Shown: positions 32,621 through 45,320, counted from the stretch's first letter. The stretch is DNA of 64,000 nt from Parapontixanthobacter aurantiacus (GCF_009827635.1 NZ_WTYW01000003.1:186001-250000), one strand, 5' to 3'. Notes: generated by a model from the letters alone, not told the origin. A program made the numbers and translations.

Positions 32621-33172
32621 GTGACCGCCGCCGCGCGTCCCTGGGCGCGCGAATTGCTGCATTTCTGGTTTGCAAAACTCGGTCCGGGCGACCGCTTCGG
32701 CGGCAGCGATGCGATCGATGCGGAACTCGCAAGACGCTTCGAAGCAGATTGGCGGCGCATGCGGAGCGAACCCGCCGGGTCGTTCCTGACGTCATCTGCA
32801 ACCGCCCGCGCGGCGATCCTCCTCTTCGATCAGGTCCCCCGCAACATCTTTCGCGGCAGCCCTAGGGCATTTGCGAGCGATCCCCTCGCTCTTTCGATCG
32901 CGAAAGCATTTCTCGGCGCCGGGCTGGACCGCGGTCTACCCGAACAGCAGCGGTTGTTCGCCGTCATGCCCTTCATGCATAGCGAGGACATCGCGGATCA
33001 GCGGTTTTGCGTCGCCTATTTCGCCCAATACCTTCCCCGGCAGCTTTCGTTCGCCCGCGATCATCACGCCATGATCGCGCGCTTCGGGCGGTTCCCTCAC
33101 CGCAATGCCGTGCTGGGGCGGACTTCGACGCCTGCCGAGAAACGCGCCATCGAAGAAGGCTTCAGTTGGTAG
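32621..33172 (+). CDS. DUF924 family protein
   Basis: A 183-residue soluble protein starting with GTG. It shows the DUF924 signature: 'LLHFWFAKLGPGDRFGGSD', 'ILLFDQVPRNIFRGSPRAFA', 'FMHSEDIADQ' and 'RFPHRNAVLGRTSTPAE'. The fold is TPR-like all-helical. The family is common in Proteobacteria and its biochemical role is unknown. The last 11 bases overlap the convergent endonuclease III gene. Confidence 0.9.
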   Translation: MTAAARPWARELLHFWFAKLGPGDRFGGSDAIDAELARRFEADWRRMRSEPAGSFLTSSATARAAILLFDQVPRNIFRGSPRAFASDPLALSIAKAFLGAGLDRGLPEQQRLFAVMPFMHSEDIADQRFCVAYFAQYLPRQLSFARDHHAMIARFGRFPHRNAVLGRTSTPAEKRAIEEGFSW

Positions 33173-33827
33173 CCGCGTCCTGCACGTTCGCCGCGTAATA
33201 TTCGCACAGGTCCGAGACCGGACAGACCTCGCATTTCGGACGACGCACCACGCATACGCGCTTGCCAAATTGGATCAGCCAGAAATGCCCGTCGCGCATG
33301 GCCCAGTTGGGGCTGCGTGCTTCGAGCTGTTGTGCCGTCCTGTCGGCGGTCTTCGCCTCGGTCAGCCCGATGCGGTTGGCGACCCTATGCACATGCGTGT
33401 CGACCGCGATGACGTCCTTCCCGAAGGTGAAGCTGAGCACGATATCCGCGCATTTGCGACCGATACCGGGAAGGGAAAGCAGTCCCTCGCGCGTATCCGG
33501 CACGATTCCTCCGTGCTCCTCCAGCAAGGCAGTGCAGAAACTGCGAATGTTGCGCGTCTTCATGTTGTAAAGACCGCATGGCTTGATCGCCGCGGCGATC
33601 CGCTCGTCATTTAGTGCCAGCATAGCCTCGGGCGTTCGGGCGAGCGCGAACAGCGCCTTAACCGCCTTCGCCGTGTTCCGGTCGAGCGATTGCGCCGATA
33701 GCATACACGATATGCAGGAGCGGAAGGCGTCGGGCTGACCCTTCGGCCCTTTCGCGTTCGCGGTCCTGCCCGGCATCGCCTTGGCAAGGCGGCGATAGAC
33801 TTCCTCGACCTGGCTTTCGTCCAACAT
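33162..33827 (-). CDS. nth: Endonuclease III (DNA glycosylase/AP lyase)
   Basis: A 221-residue base-excision repair enzyme that removes oxidised pyrimidines. The helix-hairpin-helix is 'LLSLPGIGRKCADIVL', including the catalytic Lys in 'GRKCAD'; the catalytic Asp is in 'AVDTHVHRVANRI'. The [4Fe-4S] ligands are Cys-x6-Cys-x2-Cys-x5-Cys ('CVVRRPKCEVCPVSDLC'). The start at 33827 is just after the stop of the paralogue upstream. A longer frame to 33878 was not chosen because it reaches far into that gene. The pair of Nth-like genes forms an operon with the dehydrogenase. Confidence 0.88.
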   Translation of the reverse strand: MLDESQVEEVYRRLAKAMPGRTANAKGPKGQPDAFRSCISCMLSAQSLDRNTAKAVKALFALARTPEAMLALNDERIAAAIKPCGLYNMKTRNIRSFCTALLEEHGGIVPDTREGLLSLPGIGRKCADIVLSFTFGKDVIAVDTHVHRVANRIGLTEAKTADRTAQQLEARSPNWAMRDGHFWLIQFGKRVCVVRRPKCEVCPVSDLCEYYAANVQDAATN

Positions 33828-33828
33828 C

Positions 33829-34548
33829 CTATGAGGAGCGAGCGGCGGTCCGCGCGGTTCCGGTTTCGCACAGCGCAAGCGCCGGACAATCAGGACAATG
33901 CGGCGTCGCGGGGCGGCACCATGTCTGGCCGAGTTTCTTCATCAGCAGATGATGTTCGTCGAAGTCCGCCGCGCTCCATTCGGGCGGCATGACCGGCATG
34001 ATTGCATCGAACGCCCGCGCCGTGTCAGCCTTTGCCGGGACCAGTCCCATGCGCCGGAGGATGCGGGTATGGTGCGAATCGAGGACGATCGCCCGCCGGT
34101 CGAGGGTCGAGGCGTTCATCACCCCCGCGGCAATCTTGCGCCCGACGCCCGGCAATCGTTCGAGCCAGTCCATCGCCTCCTTCGTCTCCATGTCTGCAAG
34201 GTGCGACAGGTCGACTGCGCCGCGTCGTTCGACCAGCGCGGTGAGGCTGGCTTTCAATCGTTCCGCCGCGATGTTGGGATAGGTCTGGGTGGATAGTTCG
34301 CGTTGCAATGCCTCGAGCGGAGCGGCAGCCACCGCTTCCCACGATCCGTAGCGGGTGAGGAGGCGGTCGGTTGCGGCGTTGGAGACGGGCGACTTCGTTC
34401 GGGCGCCGATGACGCCTTGGACCAATACCCATTCGGGCTTGCGCCATGCGGCAGCGGCCCGTTCGATACGCCCGAAACGCTGTACGAGAAGCGGCTGAAG
34501 CCGACGCAGGACTTCCGTGCTCGGATCGGGACCGAACGGGAGCTCCAT
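33829..34548 (-). CDS. Endonuclease III-like HhH-GPD glycosylase, second paralogue
   Basis: A 239-residue protein with the HhH-GPD fold: 'LERLPGVGRKIAAGVM', the catalytic-type Lys in 'GRKIAA', the Asp in 'VLDSHHTRILRRMGL', and a Cys-x6-Cys-x2-Cys-x5-Cys cluster ('CRPATPHCPDCPALALC'). It differs markedly from the gene at 33162-33827 and carries 'DSHH' where Nth has 'DTHV', so its base specificity may differ. The ATG at 34546-34548 was chosen; it follows the dehydrogenase stop by 13 bases. Function in base-excision repair is likely, substrate unknown. Confidence 0.8.
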   Translation of the reverse strand: MELPFGPDPSTEVLRRLQPLLVQRFGRIERAAAAWRKPEWVLVQGVIGARTKSPVSNAATDRLLTRYGSWEAVAAAPLEALQRELSTQTYPNIAAERLKASLTALVERRGAVDLSHLADMETKEAMDWLERLPGVGRKIAAGVMNASTLDRRAIVLDSHHTRILRRMGLVPAKADTARAFDAIMPVMPPEWSAADFDEHHLLMKKLGQTWCRPATPHCPDCPALALCETGTARTAARSS

Positions 34549-34561
34549 GGCGCCCTGCGTA

Positions 34562-35569
34562 TCAGATCTCGATGGCAATCTTGCCGAGATGCCCGCCGCT
34601 TTCTTCGTGCCGGAAGGCATCGGCCAGATCGTCGAGCGAAAAGCGGTCGCTTATTTGCGGCTTTATGCCGTTCGCATCGATAGCCGCGATCATACGCCGC
34701 ATCATCGCATGGCTGCCGACCGTCAGTCCCTGCAACCGGCCCATCTTTTTCAAGAGCGCTGCCGTCTGCACTTCGCCCGACCTGCCGGTAAGCACCCCGA
34801 TCAGGTGGATATGACCACCCGGCCTGATCGCGGCAATCGACTGGTTTACGGTGCCGGGTCCGCCGACCTCGACGACATGATCGACGCCTATACCGTCCGT
34901 CCAGTCGAACGCTGCATCGCCCCACGTCTCGCAGGATTTGTAATTGATGGTGTGGTCGGCGCCGAGCGAGCGGACCTTTTCGAGCTTCTCGTCGCTGCTC
35001 GATGTGGCGATGACGCGCGCTCCTGCAACTTTGGCGAAGAGCAGAGCGAACAGCGACACGCCGCCGGTTCCCTGGACGAGCACGGTCTGGCCGGGTTTCA
35101 GCTTTCCGTCCTCCACCAAGGCGCGCCAGGCCGTAAGGCCGGCCGTCGTCAGCGTCGCGCTCTCCACGTAATCAAGCGTCTCCGGTGCATGGACGAAGGC
35201 GTTCGCCGGTTTGACGACGTGCTCGCGGGCGTAGCCGTCGATGCCGTCGCCCGGCGTCTGCTCGAAACTGCCCATCGGAGGATCGCCGTCATCCCATTGC
35301 GGGAAGAAGGTCGAAACCACGCGATCGCCCGGTCGGAACGACGTGACCCCGTCGCCGACAGCGGTTACTTCCCCGGCACCGTCGGAAAGCGGGATGCGAC
35401 CGTCCTGGGTTTCGATTTTGCCGGATACGACGGCGTAATCGTGAAAGTTAAGCGAGGATGCATGCAACCGCACCCGAATTTCGCCCGGTCCCGGTTCGCC
35501 GGGATCGTCGAGTTCGACGATCTCGAGGCTGTCGAGCGAGGCGGGATTGCGGACTTTGACGGCTTTCAT
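34562..35569 (-). CDS. NAD(P)-dependent alcohol dehydrogenase (MDR, zinc-free type)
   Basis: A 335-residue medium-chain dehydrogenase. The N-terminal catalytic domain contains 'ASSLNFHDYAVVSGKI' and lacks the zinc cysteines. The Rossmann fold is 'VLVQGTGGVSLFALLFAK' near 160-178. These quinone-reductase-like enzymes reduce alkenals, quinones or other carbonyls. The gene is first in an operon with two glycosylases, though a functional link is not evident; co-transcription may be incidental. Confidence 0.82.
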   Translation of the reverse strand: MKAVKVRNPASLDSLEIVELDDPGEPGPGEIRVRLHASSLNFHDYAVVSGKIETQDGRIPLSDGAGEVTAVGDGVTSFRPGDRVVSTFFPQWDDGDPPMGSFEQTPGDGIDGYAREHVVKPANAFVHAPETLDYVESATLTTAGLTAWRALVEDGKLKPGQTVLVQGTGGVSLFALLFAKVAGARVIATSSSDEKLEKVRSLGADHTINYKSCETWGDAAFDWTDGIGVDHVVEVGGPGTVNQSIAAIRPGGHIHLIGVLTGRSGEVQTAALLKKMGRLQGLTVGSHAMMRRMIAAIDANGIKPQISDRFSLDDLADAFRHEESGGHLGKIAIEI

Positions 35570-35624
35570 GAAACTGGCTCCGTTGTTGCGACTTATGGCT
35601 CCAACGAGTCAGTCACTCACTTGT

Positions 35625-35831
35625 TCAACGGTAAAAGCCTTCGAAATGCGCCTCGCGTTCGGCTTTCATCATGCCCGCCGTTTCCTCGACGAAGCGGTTG
35701 CGGTCGGTGCGGCTTTCGAACACCCACACGCAAACGCTGTCCGGCCCGTGATAGATCGCCTTCAACTCGTCATCGATGGCGCAGAGCTCCCGCGGCATCT
35801 TAACCGGGATGCAGATGGCACGCGGCGTCAT
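35625..35831 (-). CDS. Small conserved hypothetical protein
   Basis: A 68-residue soluble protein with a likely alpha/beta fold ('AIYHGPDSVCVWVFESRTDR' and 'FVEETAGMMKAEREAHFEGF'). The start is four bases after the guaA stop, so it is translated from the same transcript. I do not recognise the family. It has normal core codon use. Confidence 0.65.
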   Translation of the reverse strand: MTPRAICIPVKMPRELCAIDDELKAIYHGPDSVCVWVFESRTDRNRFVEETAGMMKAEREAHFEGFYR

Positions 35832-35835
35832 CGCC

Positions 35836-37410
35836 CTATTCCCATTCGATGGTTCCGGGCGGTTTCGAGGTATAGTCGTAAACCACGCGATTGATGCCCT
35901 TCACTTCGTTGACGATGCGGGTCGCGACGTTCGAGAGGAAGCCTGCATCGAACGGATAGACGTCCGCCGTCATGCCATCCGTGCTGGTCACGGCGCGTAA
36001 TCCGCAGACGCTGTCATAGGTGCGGTGGTCACCCATCACGCCCACCGTCTTGACGGGCAGGAGCACGGCAAAGGCCTGCCAGATCGCATCGTAAAGGCCT
36101 GCCCGGCGAATCTCCTCGAGATAGATCGCATCGGCCTTGCGCAATATGTCGCACCGCTCCTTCGTCACCTCGCCCGGTATGCGAATGGCAAGACCGGGAC
36201 CGGGGAACGGATGCCGCCCGACGAAGATGTCGGGCAGGCCGAGTTCGCGCCCGAGATCGCGGACCTCGTCCTTGAACAATTCGCGCAAGGGTTCGACGAG
36301 CTTCATGTTCATGCGCTCGGGTAGCCCGCCGACATTGTGGTGGCTCTTGATCGTGACGCTCGGCCCGCCGGTAAAGGATACGCTTTCGATGACGTCGGGA
36401 TAGAGCGTCCCCTGCGCCAGGAAATCCGCCCCGCCGATCTTGCGCGCCTCCTCCTCGAACAAGTCGATGAAAGCCCCCCCGATGAACTTGCGCTTCTTTT
36501 CGGGATCGGTTTCGCCTGCGAGGCCGGCAAGAAACTTCTCCTCGGCGTCGACGTGGACGAGCGGGATGTTGTAATGGTCGCGGAACAGCGTCACGACCTG
36601 TTCCGCCTCGTTCATGCGCATCAGCCCGTGATCGACGAAGACGCAGGTGAGCTGGTCGCCGATCGCCTCGTGAATGAGCACGGCGGCCACCGCGCTGTCG
36701 ACGCCGCCGGACAGGCCGCAGATGACCTTCCCGTCACCAACCTGTTCGCGGATTTCGGCAATTTTAGTCTCGCGGAACTCAGCCATCGTCCAGTCGCCCG
36801 CAAGGCCGCAGACATGGCGCGCGAAATTGCCGAGGAGCCGCGCGCCGTCGGGTGTGTGCACGACCTCGGGATGGAATTGCGTGCCGTAGAACTTGCGGCT
36901 CTCGTCGGCGATCACCGCGAAGGGCGCACCATCGCTGGTGGCGACGATCTCGAAGCCGTCAGCAAAGCGCGTGACCTTGTCGCCATGGCTCATCCAGACC
37001 TGATGTCGCTCGCCGACCGTCCACAGACCGTCGAACAGGGCACAATCCTTCGTCACGGTGAGGAACGCCCGACCGAACTCGCCGCCCTCGCCGGTTTCGT
37101 GACCGGGGCGGACTTCCCCGCCGAGCTGGTGCGTCATCACTTGCTGACCGTAGCAGATGCCGAGGATCGGAACGCCCGCTTCGAACAGTTTTGTCGGCGC
37201 GCGCGGGCTCCCCTCATCGGGCACTCCGGCGGGCGAACCCGACAGGATGATGCCCTTGGGTTGCAGGCGATCGAACGCCTCTTCCGCCATGGAGAACGGC
37301 GCGATTTCCGAATAGACGCCCGCCTCGCGCACCCGCCGGGCGATCAACTGCGTCACCTGGCTGCCGAAATCGACGATCAGGATGGAATCGGGAAGGTGTT
37401 CTTGCTGCAT
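35836..37410 (-). CDS. guaA: GMP synthase (glutamine-hydrolysing)
   Basis: A 524-residue enzyme that converts XMP to GMP. The N-terminal class I amidotransferase has the nucleophile in '[17 protein letters not shown]' and His/Glu in '[12 protein letters not shown]'. The ATP pyrophosphatase domain has the PP-loop '[14 protein letters not shown]'. The C-terminal dimerisation part ('[13 protein letters not shown]', 'GTIEWE') is complete. The ATG at 37408-37410 gives the usual length; an extension to 37545 lacks homology. Confidence 0.95.
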   Translation of the reverse strand: MQQEHLPDSILIVDFGSQVTQLIARRVREAGVYSEIAPFSMAEEAFDRLQPKGIILSGSPAGVPDEGSPRAPTKLFEAGVPILGICYGQQVMTHQLGGEVRPGHETGEGGEFGRAFLTVTKDCALFDGLWTVGERHQVWMSHGDKVTRFADGFEIVATSDGAPFAVIADESRKFYGTQFHPEVVHTPDGARLLGNFARHVCGLAGDWTMAEFRETKIAEIREQVGDGKVICGLSGGVDSAVAAVLIHEAIGDQLTCVFVDHGLMRMNEAEQVVTLFRDHYNIPLVHVDAEEKFLAGLAGETDPEKKRKFIGGAFIDLFEEEARKIGGADFLAQGTLYPDVIESVSFTGGPSVTIKSHHNVGGLPERMNMKLVEPLRELFKDEVRDLGRELGLPDIFVGRHPFPGPGLAIRIPGEVTKERCDILRKADAIYLEEIRRAGLYDAIWQAFAVLLPVKTVGVMGDHRTYDSVCGLRAVTSTDGMTADVYPFDAGFLSNVATRIVNEVKGINRVVYDYTSKPPGTIEWE

Positions 37411-37621
37411 GGCCGCGCGATAGAATGACCCTTTCGCCGAGACAAGCAAGGCACGGACTTGCGAGGGGGAGAACGCCATCCAGTCGGCCGCGGAGTGAAT
37501 TGCGCTTTTAGCAACATATGTCGCCATTTTGTCATTTGTGTTCAAAAGAACGCAACATTATTTCAGCGCCATCAAAAGCGATCCGACCCGAAGGACGCTT
37601 CATTTTTGCAGGAGAAGCAAG

Positions 37622-37705
37622 ATGCGAAACCTTGCAATTCACGCTTTGGCCGCTGCGGCTGCCATTGCGATCAGTCTGACGTTGCTCAGTCCCGCAATCG
37701 TCTGA
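37622..37705 (+). CDS. Candidate 27-residue membrane peptide
   Basis: AGGAGAAGCAAG precedes an ATG at 37622, and the frame ends with TGA at 37703-37705. The product has a polar start ('MRNLAIHA') followed by one hydrophobic helix ('LAAAAAIAISLTLLSPAIV'). It lies in the 400-base gap between guaA and sdaA, divergent from guaA. Small single-helix peptides like this occur in sphingomonads. Expression is unproven. Confidence 0.4.
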   Translation: MRNLAIHALAAAAAIAISLTLLSPAIV

Positions 37706-37750
37706 CACGCGTCAGGGGCACGACCCCCGCCCCACGCGAATGAGGGCGAG

Positions 37751-37787
37751 GCGCAGCCGGATTTAGTCCTCATCCCGCCGGCTGCGC
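37751..37787. terminator. Inverted repeat between the small peptide and sdaA
   Basis: Perfect 10-base arms GCGCAGCCGG (37751-37760) and CCGGCTGCGC (37778-37787). It lies 25 bases beyond the sdaA stop and 45 bases after the small peptide gene, so it may end transcription from either side. Confidence 0.55.
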
Positions 37788-37812
37788 CCGCTTTCAACCC
37801 TGCCCTTTCACC

Positions 37813-39198
37813 TCAACATTCGATCACGTTGACGGCGAGCCCGCCCTGGCTCGTCTCCTTGTACTTGGTGGACATGTCGAGACCGGTCTGGCGCATCGTC
37901 TCGATTACCTGATCGAGGCTGACGCAGGTTTCCGCTTCCTCCCGATGCAGGGCAAGCCGCGCTGCATTCACCGCCTTCACAGCGCCGATCGCATTGCGCT
38001 CGATGCACGGCACCTGCACCAGTCCGCCGACCGGATCGCAGGTCAGGCCGAGATTGTGCTCCATGCCGATCTCCGCCGCGCTGGCGACCTGCGTCGGCGT
38101 CGCGCCCCACAGCGCCGCCAGCCCGCCGGCCGCCATCGAACAGGCAACGCCCACTTCGCCCTGGCACCCCATCTCCGCACCGGAAATGCTCGCTCGCTGC
38201 TTGTAGAGAAGCGCGATCGCGCCCGCCGTCAGAAGGAACTTGCGACGGCTCTCGCGGCAGGGTCCGTCGGTCTCGTTCACGCAGTAGAAGCGCATGACCG
38301 CCGGCAAAATACCGGCGGCTCCGTTCGTCGGTGCCGTCACGACCCTGCCCCCGGCGGCGTTCTCCTCGTTCACCGCCATTGCATAGCAATTGAGCCAGTC
38401 GAACAGTTGCTCGCGCTCGTTGGATTGCGGTGCTTCCTGCAAACGCGCCCACAGGCCGGGAGCACGGCGATGCACCTTCAGCCCTCCCGGCAGGATGCCG
38501 GTCCGTTCGAGGCCGCGGTCGATGCAGTCCTCCATCGCGCGGGCAATCGCATCGAGACCTGCTATCGTCTTTTCGCGCGGTCGATAGGCATCCTCGTTCG
38601 CCAGCACGATCTCGTGGATTGCAAGGTCGTGTTCGGCGCATAGCGAGAGCAGCTTCTCCGCAGAGACGAAGGGAAACGGCACATCGATCTTGCTCGCGAT
38701 GCGGTCGCCCTTGGCAGGTTCGCGCAACTGTCTTTCGGTGGCGACGAACCCGCCCCCGGTCGAGAAGTACTGGCGGTCGGCAAGAATTTCGCCCGCCTCA
38801 TCGAAGGCGCGCAGCTGCATGCCATTGGGATGCAGATCCGGCACGATGTGTCCGGCCAGGTCTATGTCGCGCGCCATGTCGAAGGCGATCTCGCGCGTTC
38901 CGCCGAGCATCAGCTTTCCGCTGGCTTTCATTGCCGCAAGGTCCGCCTCGCCCTTGTCGGGGTCGAGCCGGTCGGGGCGATGGCCCATCAGGCCGAGCGC
39001 TGATGCGCCGATCGTGCCGTGCCCGGCACCCGTCAATGCAAGCGAGCCCTGCAATTCGACGGCAATGCGGGCAGTCGCGTCGAACCTGCCGGATTTCTTG
39101 AGAAACCGTACGAACATCGCCGCGATTCGCATGGGTCCGACGGTGTGCGAACTCGATGGGCCGATGCCGATGCGGAAGATGTCGAGGATCGAAAGCAT
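37813..39198 (-). CDS. sdaA: L-serine ammonia-lyase (iron-sulphur type)
   Basis: A 461-residue single-chain L-serine dehydratase that deaminates serine to pyruvate. The beta-domain begins '[19 protein letters not shown]', the hallmark of the family. The [4Fe-4S] cysteines of the alpha-domain are in '[17 protein letters not shown]' and '[19 protein letters not shown]'. The C-terminus ends 'GLAVNVIEC', where the terminal Cys can cap the cluster, as known in this family. It is divergently oriented from gyrB. Confidence 0.93.
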   Translation of the reverse strand: MLSILDIFRIGIGPSSSHTVGPMRIAAMFVRFLKKSGRFDATARIAVELQGSLALTGAGHGTIGASALGLMGHRPDRLDPDKGEADLAAMKASGKLMLGGTREIAFDMARDIDLAGHIVPDLHPNGMQLRAFDEAGEILADRQYFSTGGGFVATERQLREPAKGDRIASKIDVPFPFVSAEKLLSLCAEHDLAIHEIVLANEDAYRPREKTIAGLDAIARAMEDCIDRGLERTGILPGGLKVHRRAPGLWARLQEAPQSNEREQLFDWLNCYAMAVNEENAAGGRVVTAPTNGAAGILPAVMRFYCVNETDGPCRESRRKFLLTAGAIALLYKQRASISGAEMGCQGEVGVACSMAAGGLAALWGATPTQVASAAEIGMEHNLGLTCDPVGGLVQVPCIERNAIGAVKAVNAARLALHREEAETCVSLDQVIETMRQTGLDMSTKYKETSQGGLAVNVIEC

Positions 39199-39200
39199 GA

Positions 39201-41882
<2,682 letters not shown>

Positions 41883-42044
41883 GTGCGCGCCGGACCAACC
41901 GACCAGCTGATTGCAGGGTAATTCGGGTGTGCGCCGCCTAAGGCGAGGTCTGACGCACGCCCATACCGTCCTTCGAATTCGGACTTTATTTCCCCGTAAC
42001 CTCCGCGCATACTGCGCTTTCAAAACGGTTCGGGAGAGAGTTCG
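41883..42044. other. Gap between gyrB and the hydrolase gene
   Basis: Contains the promoter of the next gene (ribosome site GGGAGAG at about 42030). No other feature seen. Confidence 0.3.
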
Positions 42045-43214
42045 ATGAAATATGCCTTGGCGTCCATGCTGATGACGGCCGGACTGGCCATGTCGGCCCA
42101 TGCGCAGCAACCCTCTGCAGCGCCTGCCGTCCCGGTGGACTACGCAAATAATGCCAATTGGCTCTGCTTGCCGGACCGGTTCGATGCCTGTGCGAGCGAC
42201 CAGAGCGTCACGGTCATCGAGGCGGACGGAGCCTCGCGCGTCGAGCCGCTGGTTCCCGACGCCGACCCGGCTTTCGACTGCTTCTATGTCTATCCGACGG
42301 TCTCGCTCGATCCGACACCCAATAGCGACATGATCGCCGGCGCGGAGGAAATGAGCGTCGCCCATGCGCAGGCCGCCCGTTTCCGGCAACATTGCAAGGT
42401 CTACGCTCCGCTCTATCGGCAGGTTACCCTTGCTGCACTGCGCGACGTGATGGCCGGGAAGCCGCTCACTGCCGACGGGGCGATGGCCTATGGCGACGTC
42501 AAGGCGGCGTGGGAGCATTACCTCGCCAACGACAATGAGGGTCCCGGTGTCGTCCTTATCGGCCATAGCCAGGGCAGCCGGATGCTCGGCCAGCTACTCA
42601 ATGAGATGACCGACCCGGCGCAGCGCGACCTGATTATCTCGGCCATGCCGATCGGTTATAACGTCGAACGCAGCGCCGACGGGACGAGGGGCGACTATCC
42701 CTGGATGCCGGCCTGCACCAGCGCCGATCAGGCGGGTTGCGTCATTGGCTACGTCACGTTCCGCGAGGAGATGCCGCCGCCTGCGCAGACGCGCTTCGGC
42801 CGTGCTACGGGCGAAGGAATGAATGTCCTTTGCGTCAATCCGGCCGCGTTGCTCGGTCATGCGGAAAGTGCGAACGCGATCCTCGCCGCCAACGGCATCA
42901 GCAGTTCCAGCAACCCGCAGGCGGACTGGGTCGAGGGCGAACCGCAACCGACCACCAATTTCGTTTCCGTGCCGGGGCTCGTCGGCACGCGCTGCGTGAA
43001 CGAGAACGGTGCCTCCTATTTGGCGATGAACGTCAATGCCGACCCCGCCGACCCGCGAACCGACACGATTGCCGGAGACGTTATCGTCGCTGGTCAGCGC
43101 CTGCCCGACTGGGGGCTCCATTTGATCGACATGCCGGTCGTGATGGGCGATCTCGTCGCCTTGACCGAGCGGCAGTATGCGGCCTGGGCGGAGGGCCGCT
43201 CGGCACGGGAATAG
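42045..43214 (+). CDS. DUF3089 secreted alpha/beta hydrolase
   Basis: A 389-residue protein with a signal peptide ('LMTAGLAMSAHAQ') and a DUF3089 domain. The nucleophile elbow 'VLIGHSQGSRMLGQL' supplies the catalytic serine. 'FDCFYVYPTVS' and 'QHCKVYAPLYRQVTL' are family motifs. Four or more cysteines suggest disulphides in the periplasm. The natural substrate is not known; members are lipase- or esterase-like. Confidence 0.85.
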   Translation: MKYALASMLMTAGLAMSAHAQQPSAAPAVPVDYANNANWLCLPDRFDACASDQSVTVIEADGASRVEPLVPDADPAFDCFYVYPTVSLDPTPNSDMIAGAEEMSVAHAQAARFRQHCKVYAPLYRQVTLAALRDVMAGKPLTADGAMAYGDVKAAWEHYLANDNEGPGVVLIGHSQGSRMLGQLLNEMTDPAQRDLIISAMPIGYNVERSADGTRGDYPWMPACTSADQAGCVIGYVTFREEMPPPAQTRFGRATGEGMNVLCVNPAALLGHAESANAILAANGISSSSNPQADWVEGEPQPTTNFVSVPGLVGTRCVNENGASYLAMNVNADPADPRTDTIAGDVIVAGQRLPDWGLHLIDMPVVMGDLVALTERQYAAWAEGRSARE

Positions 43215-43397
43215 GCTTCAGCCGACAGCCCTGCGTTCACTTATGAGCGTATAGCCTGAGATTGCTTTCGTCGCCGTCCTTCGCGGTCGGCAACTGCAAC
43301 TTTGCTTTCCCTTGCCCGCTGCAAACCGTTATGGAGAGCCGCGAGAAGGGGTGGCGATGGATTTGACTGCTGCATCCGGCCTGCGACCGGGGGAAAG

Positions 43398-44477
43398 ATG
43401 AGGGCGGAACGCGAGCGGATCGAGCGGGGCGGGTTCTTCCTGTTTCTGGCGCTGGTCACCGTCGGCCTTCTGTATGTCGTCGGGCCGTTCCTCGGCGCGA
43501 TCCTGTGGGCGGCGCTGGCGGCGATCATGTTTCAACCCCTGTTCCAGCGCATCCTTAGGCAAAGGCCGTCCTGGCCGAACCAGGCGGCACTGGCGACGCT
43601 GGCGATCATCTTCTTCGCGATCCTGCTGCCGCTGCTTGTCATCGGCAGCATCGTCCTCGATCAGGCGGTGAACATCTATCTCGCCTTTCGCCGCGGCGAT
43701 ATCGACGTCTTCGCTTTCATCAATCAGATACAGGGCGCTCTTCCCGCCAGCATCCAGGCTCAGCTCGACAGTTCGGGATGGGGCGATACCGCGGCCTTGC
43801 AACAGCGGTTGCAGGAATTTGTCAGCGCCAGTGCGGGGGCGATAGCGGGCTATGCGGTCGCGATCGGCGGCGGGGCGTTCGGCTTCGTCCTCGCCTTCGG
43901 CGTCGGGCTCTACGTTACCTATTTCCTGCTGCGCGACGGACACGAAATCGCACCCAAGGTGGTGGCGGCCCTGCCGATCGACGAGGATATCGCGTTGCGG
44001 CTGCTCGAAAAGTTCATGACCATCGTGCGCGCGACCATCAAGGGTTCGATCGTGGTTGGCATGGTGCAAGGCGCGCTTGGCGCAATCACCTTCTGGATCG
44101 TCGGTGTGCCCTCGGCCATCCTGTTCGGCGTTCTGATGGCGCTCTTTTCGCTGCTGCCTGCCCTGGGTCCGGCGATCGTCTGGCTCCCGGTAGCCATATG
44201 GCTGCTGGCGACGGGCGGGATCTGGCAGGGGCTGGTCGTGATCGGGTCGGGCATTTTCGTCATCGGCCTGTCCGACAACATCCTGCGCCCGATACTTGTG
44301 GGCAGGGATACGGGGATCCCCGACTGGATCATCCTCGTCACGACATTGGGCGGCATCGCCACGATGGGCCTTATCGGCATTATCGCCGGGCCGCTACTGG
44401 CCGGCCTGTTCATCGCAGGCTGGACTATCCTGAAGGAGGAACGCGGCGCGACGGTTCGCCCCCTGCCGCATCAGTAA
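43398..44477 (+). CDS. AI-2E (TqsA/PerM) family permease
   Basis: A 359-residue inner-membrane protein with about eight hydrophobic segments, including 'FLFLALVTVGLLYVVGPF', 'LATLAIIFFAILLPLLVIG' and the conserved C-terminal block 'LVTTLGGIATMGLIGIIAGP'. The long cytoplasmic or periplasmic loop near 90-150 is typical. The family moves small molecules or ions, and the name from AI-2 export does not fix the substrate. GGGGGAAAG precedes the ATG at 43398. It is convergent with the next gene. Confidence 0.85.
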   Translation: MRAERERIERGGFFLFLALVTVGLLYVVGPFLGAILWAALAAIMFQPLFQRILRQRPSWPNQAALATLAIIFFAILLPLLVIGSIVLDQAVNIYLAFRRGDIDVFAFINQIQGALPASIQAQLDSSGWGDTAALQQRLQEFVSASAGAIAGYAVAIGGGAFGFVLAFGVGLYVTYFLLRDGHEIAPKVVAALPIDEDIALRLLEKFMTIVRATIKGSIVVGMVQGALGAITFWIVGVPSAILFGVLMALFSLLPALGPAIVWLPVAIWLLATGGIWQGLVVIGSGIFVIGLSDNILRPILVGRDTGIPDWIILVTTLGGIATMGLIGIIAGPLLAGLFIAGWTILKEERGATVRPLPHQ

Positions 44478-44540
44478 CCGTGTCCGCAACCGGAGGGAAA
44501 GGGGGCAGCGCTTGCCGCCCCTCGTCCCGTTCACTGCTTT

Positions 44541-45284
44541 TTAGTTGCGCGGTCGTGCCGGCACGGTCGGGCGCGGCTCGTCGAGGTCGCGCGGCCGGTC
44601 AACGCCATCGCCGACGCGGCGCGAAACGCCGTCGTGCCGGTCATGCGCCATGTCGCGCGTCGATACGCCTTCCCGCGGGCGGTCATCATGGTCGAGGTCG
44701 TGGTCGTGATGCTCGACGGCGTGACGGTCATGATCGTGATCGTGGTCCGTGCCCGCGTCGCGCACCAGTTCCTCGAACAGGAGTTCGTAATGCTTGATCG
44801 CCTGACGCAGATCTTCGGTCGAGGCATTGCCCTCATTGTGCCGGACCGTGAGCGCATGGCCTTCGCGATAGTGGCGCGCCACATCGGGATGATCGACGCT
44901 CAGATCTTCGTAACGGCGATCGAAGTCGCCCATCGGGAAGCCCCGCGTCTTCATCATGTCGGCAAGCGAGCGGTCGGCGCGCAGTACCGCTTCGGCCGGA
45001 CTGTCGACGAACAGGCTCTTGGTTTCCTTCCACTCATGCGTGTAGCGGTCGCGCTCGTCCGCGGTCAGGGGGCGGATGTCGAGCTGCGATACACGGCGTT
45101 CGCGTTCGGCGAGGTTCTCCTCCGCCTCGCGCCGTCCGCGATCGTGCACCGCGTGGTCGTATTCTTCTCCGAACCGGTCGCGCAGCGCTTCTGTCCGGCG
45201 TTTCTTCAAGACATACCAGATGACGATGGCTAACACGATGACGGCGATGACGGCCGCAATGACGAGGATTTGTTCCTGTTGCAT
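44541..45284 (-). CDS. Membrane-anchored protein with a His/Asp-rich tail
   Basis: A 247-residue protein. One N-terminal membrane helix ('ILVIAAVIAVIVLAIVIWYV') is followed by a charged cytoplasmic domain ('WKETKSLFVDSPAEAVLRAD'), a conserved helical region of sphingomonad and actinobacterial envelope proteins, and a tail rich in His and Asp ('DHDHDHDRHAVEHHDHDLDH'). The tail could bind zinc or nickel. The family function is unknown. It is divergent from the flavoprotein gene. Confidence 0.7.
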   Translation of the reverse strand: MQQEQILVIAAVIAVIVLAIVIWYVLKKRRTEALRDRFGEEYDHAVHDRGRREAEENLAERERRVSQLDIRPLTADERDRYTHEWKETKSLFVDSPAEAVLRADRSLADMMKTRGFPMGDFDRRYEDLSVDHPDVARHYREGHALTVRHNEGNASTEDLRQAIKHYELLFEELVRDAGTDHDHDHDRHAVEHHDHDLDHDDRPREGVSTRDMAHDRHDGVSRRVGDGVDRPRDLDEPRPTVPARPRN

Positions 45285-45320
45285 GATTTTCCACCTCTAC
45301 CGACTTCTAACCTCTCCCGC

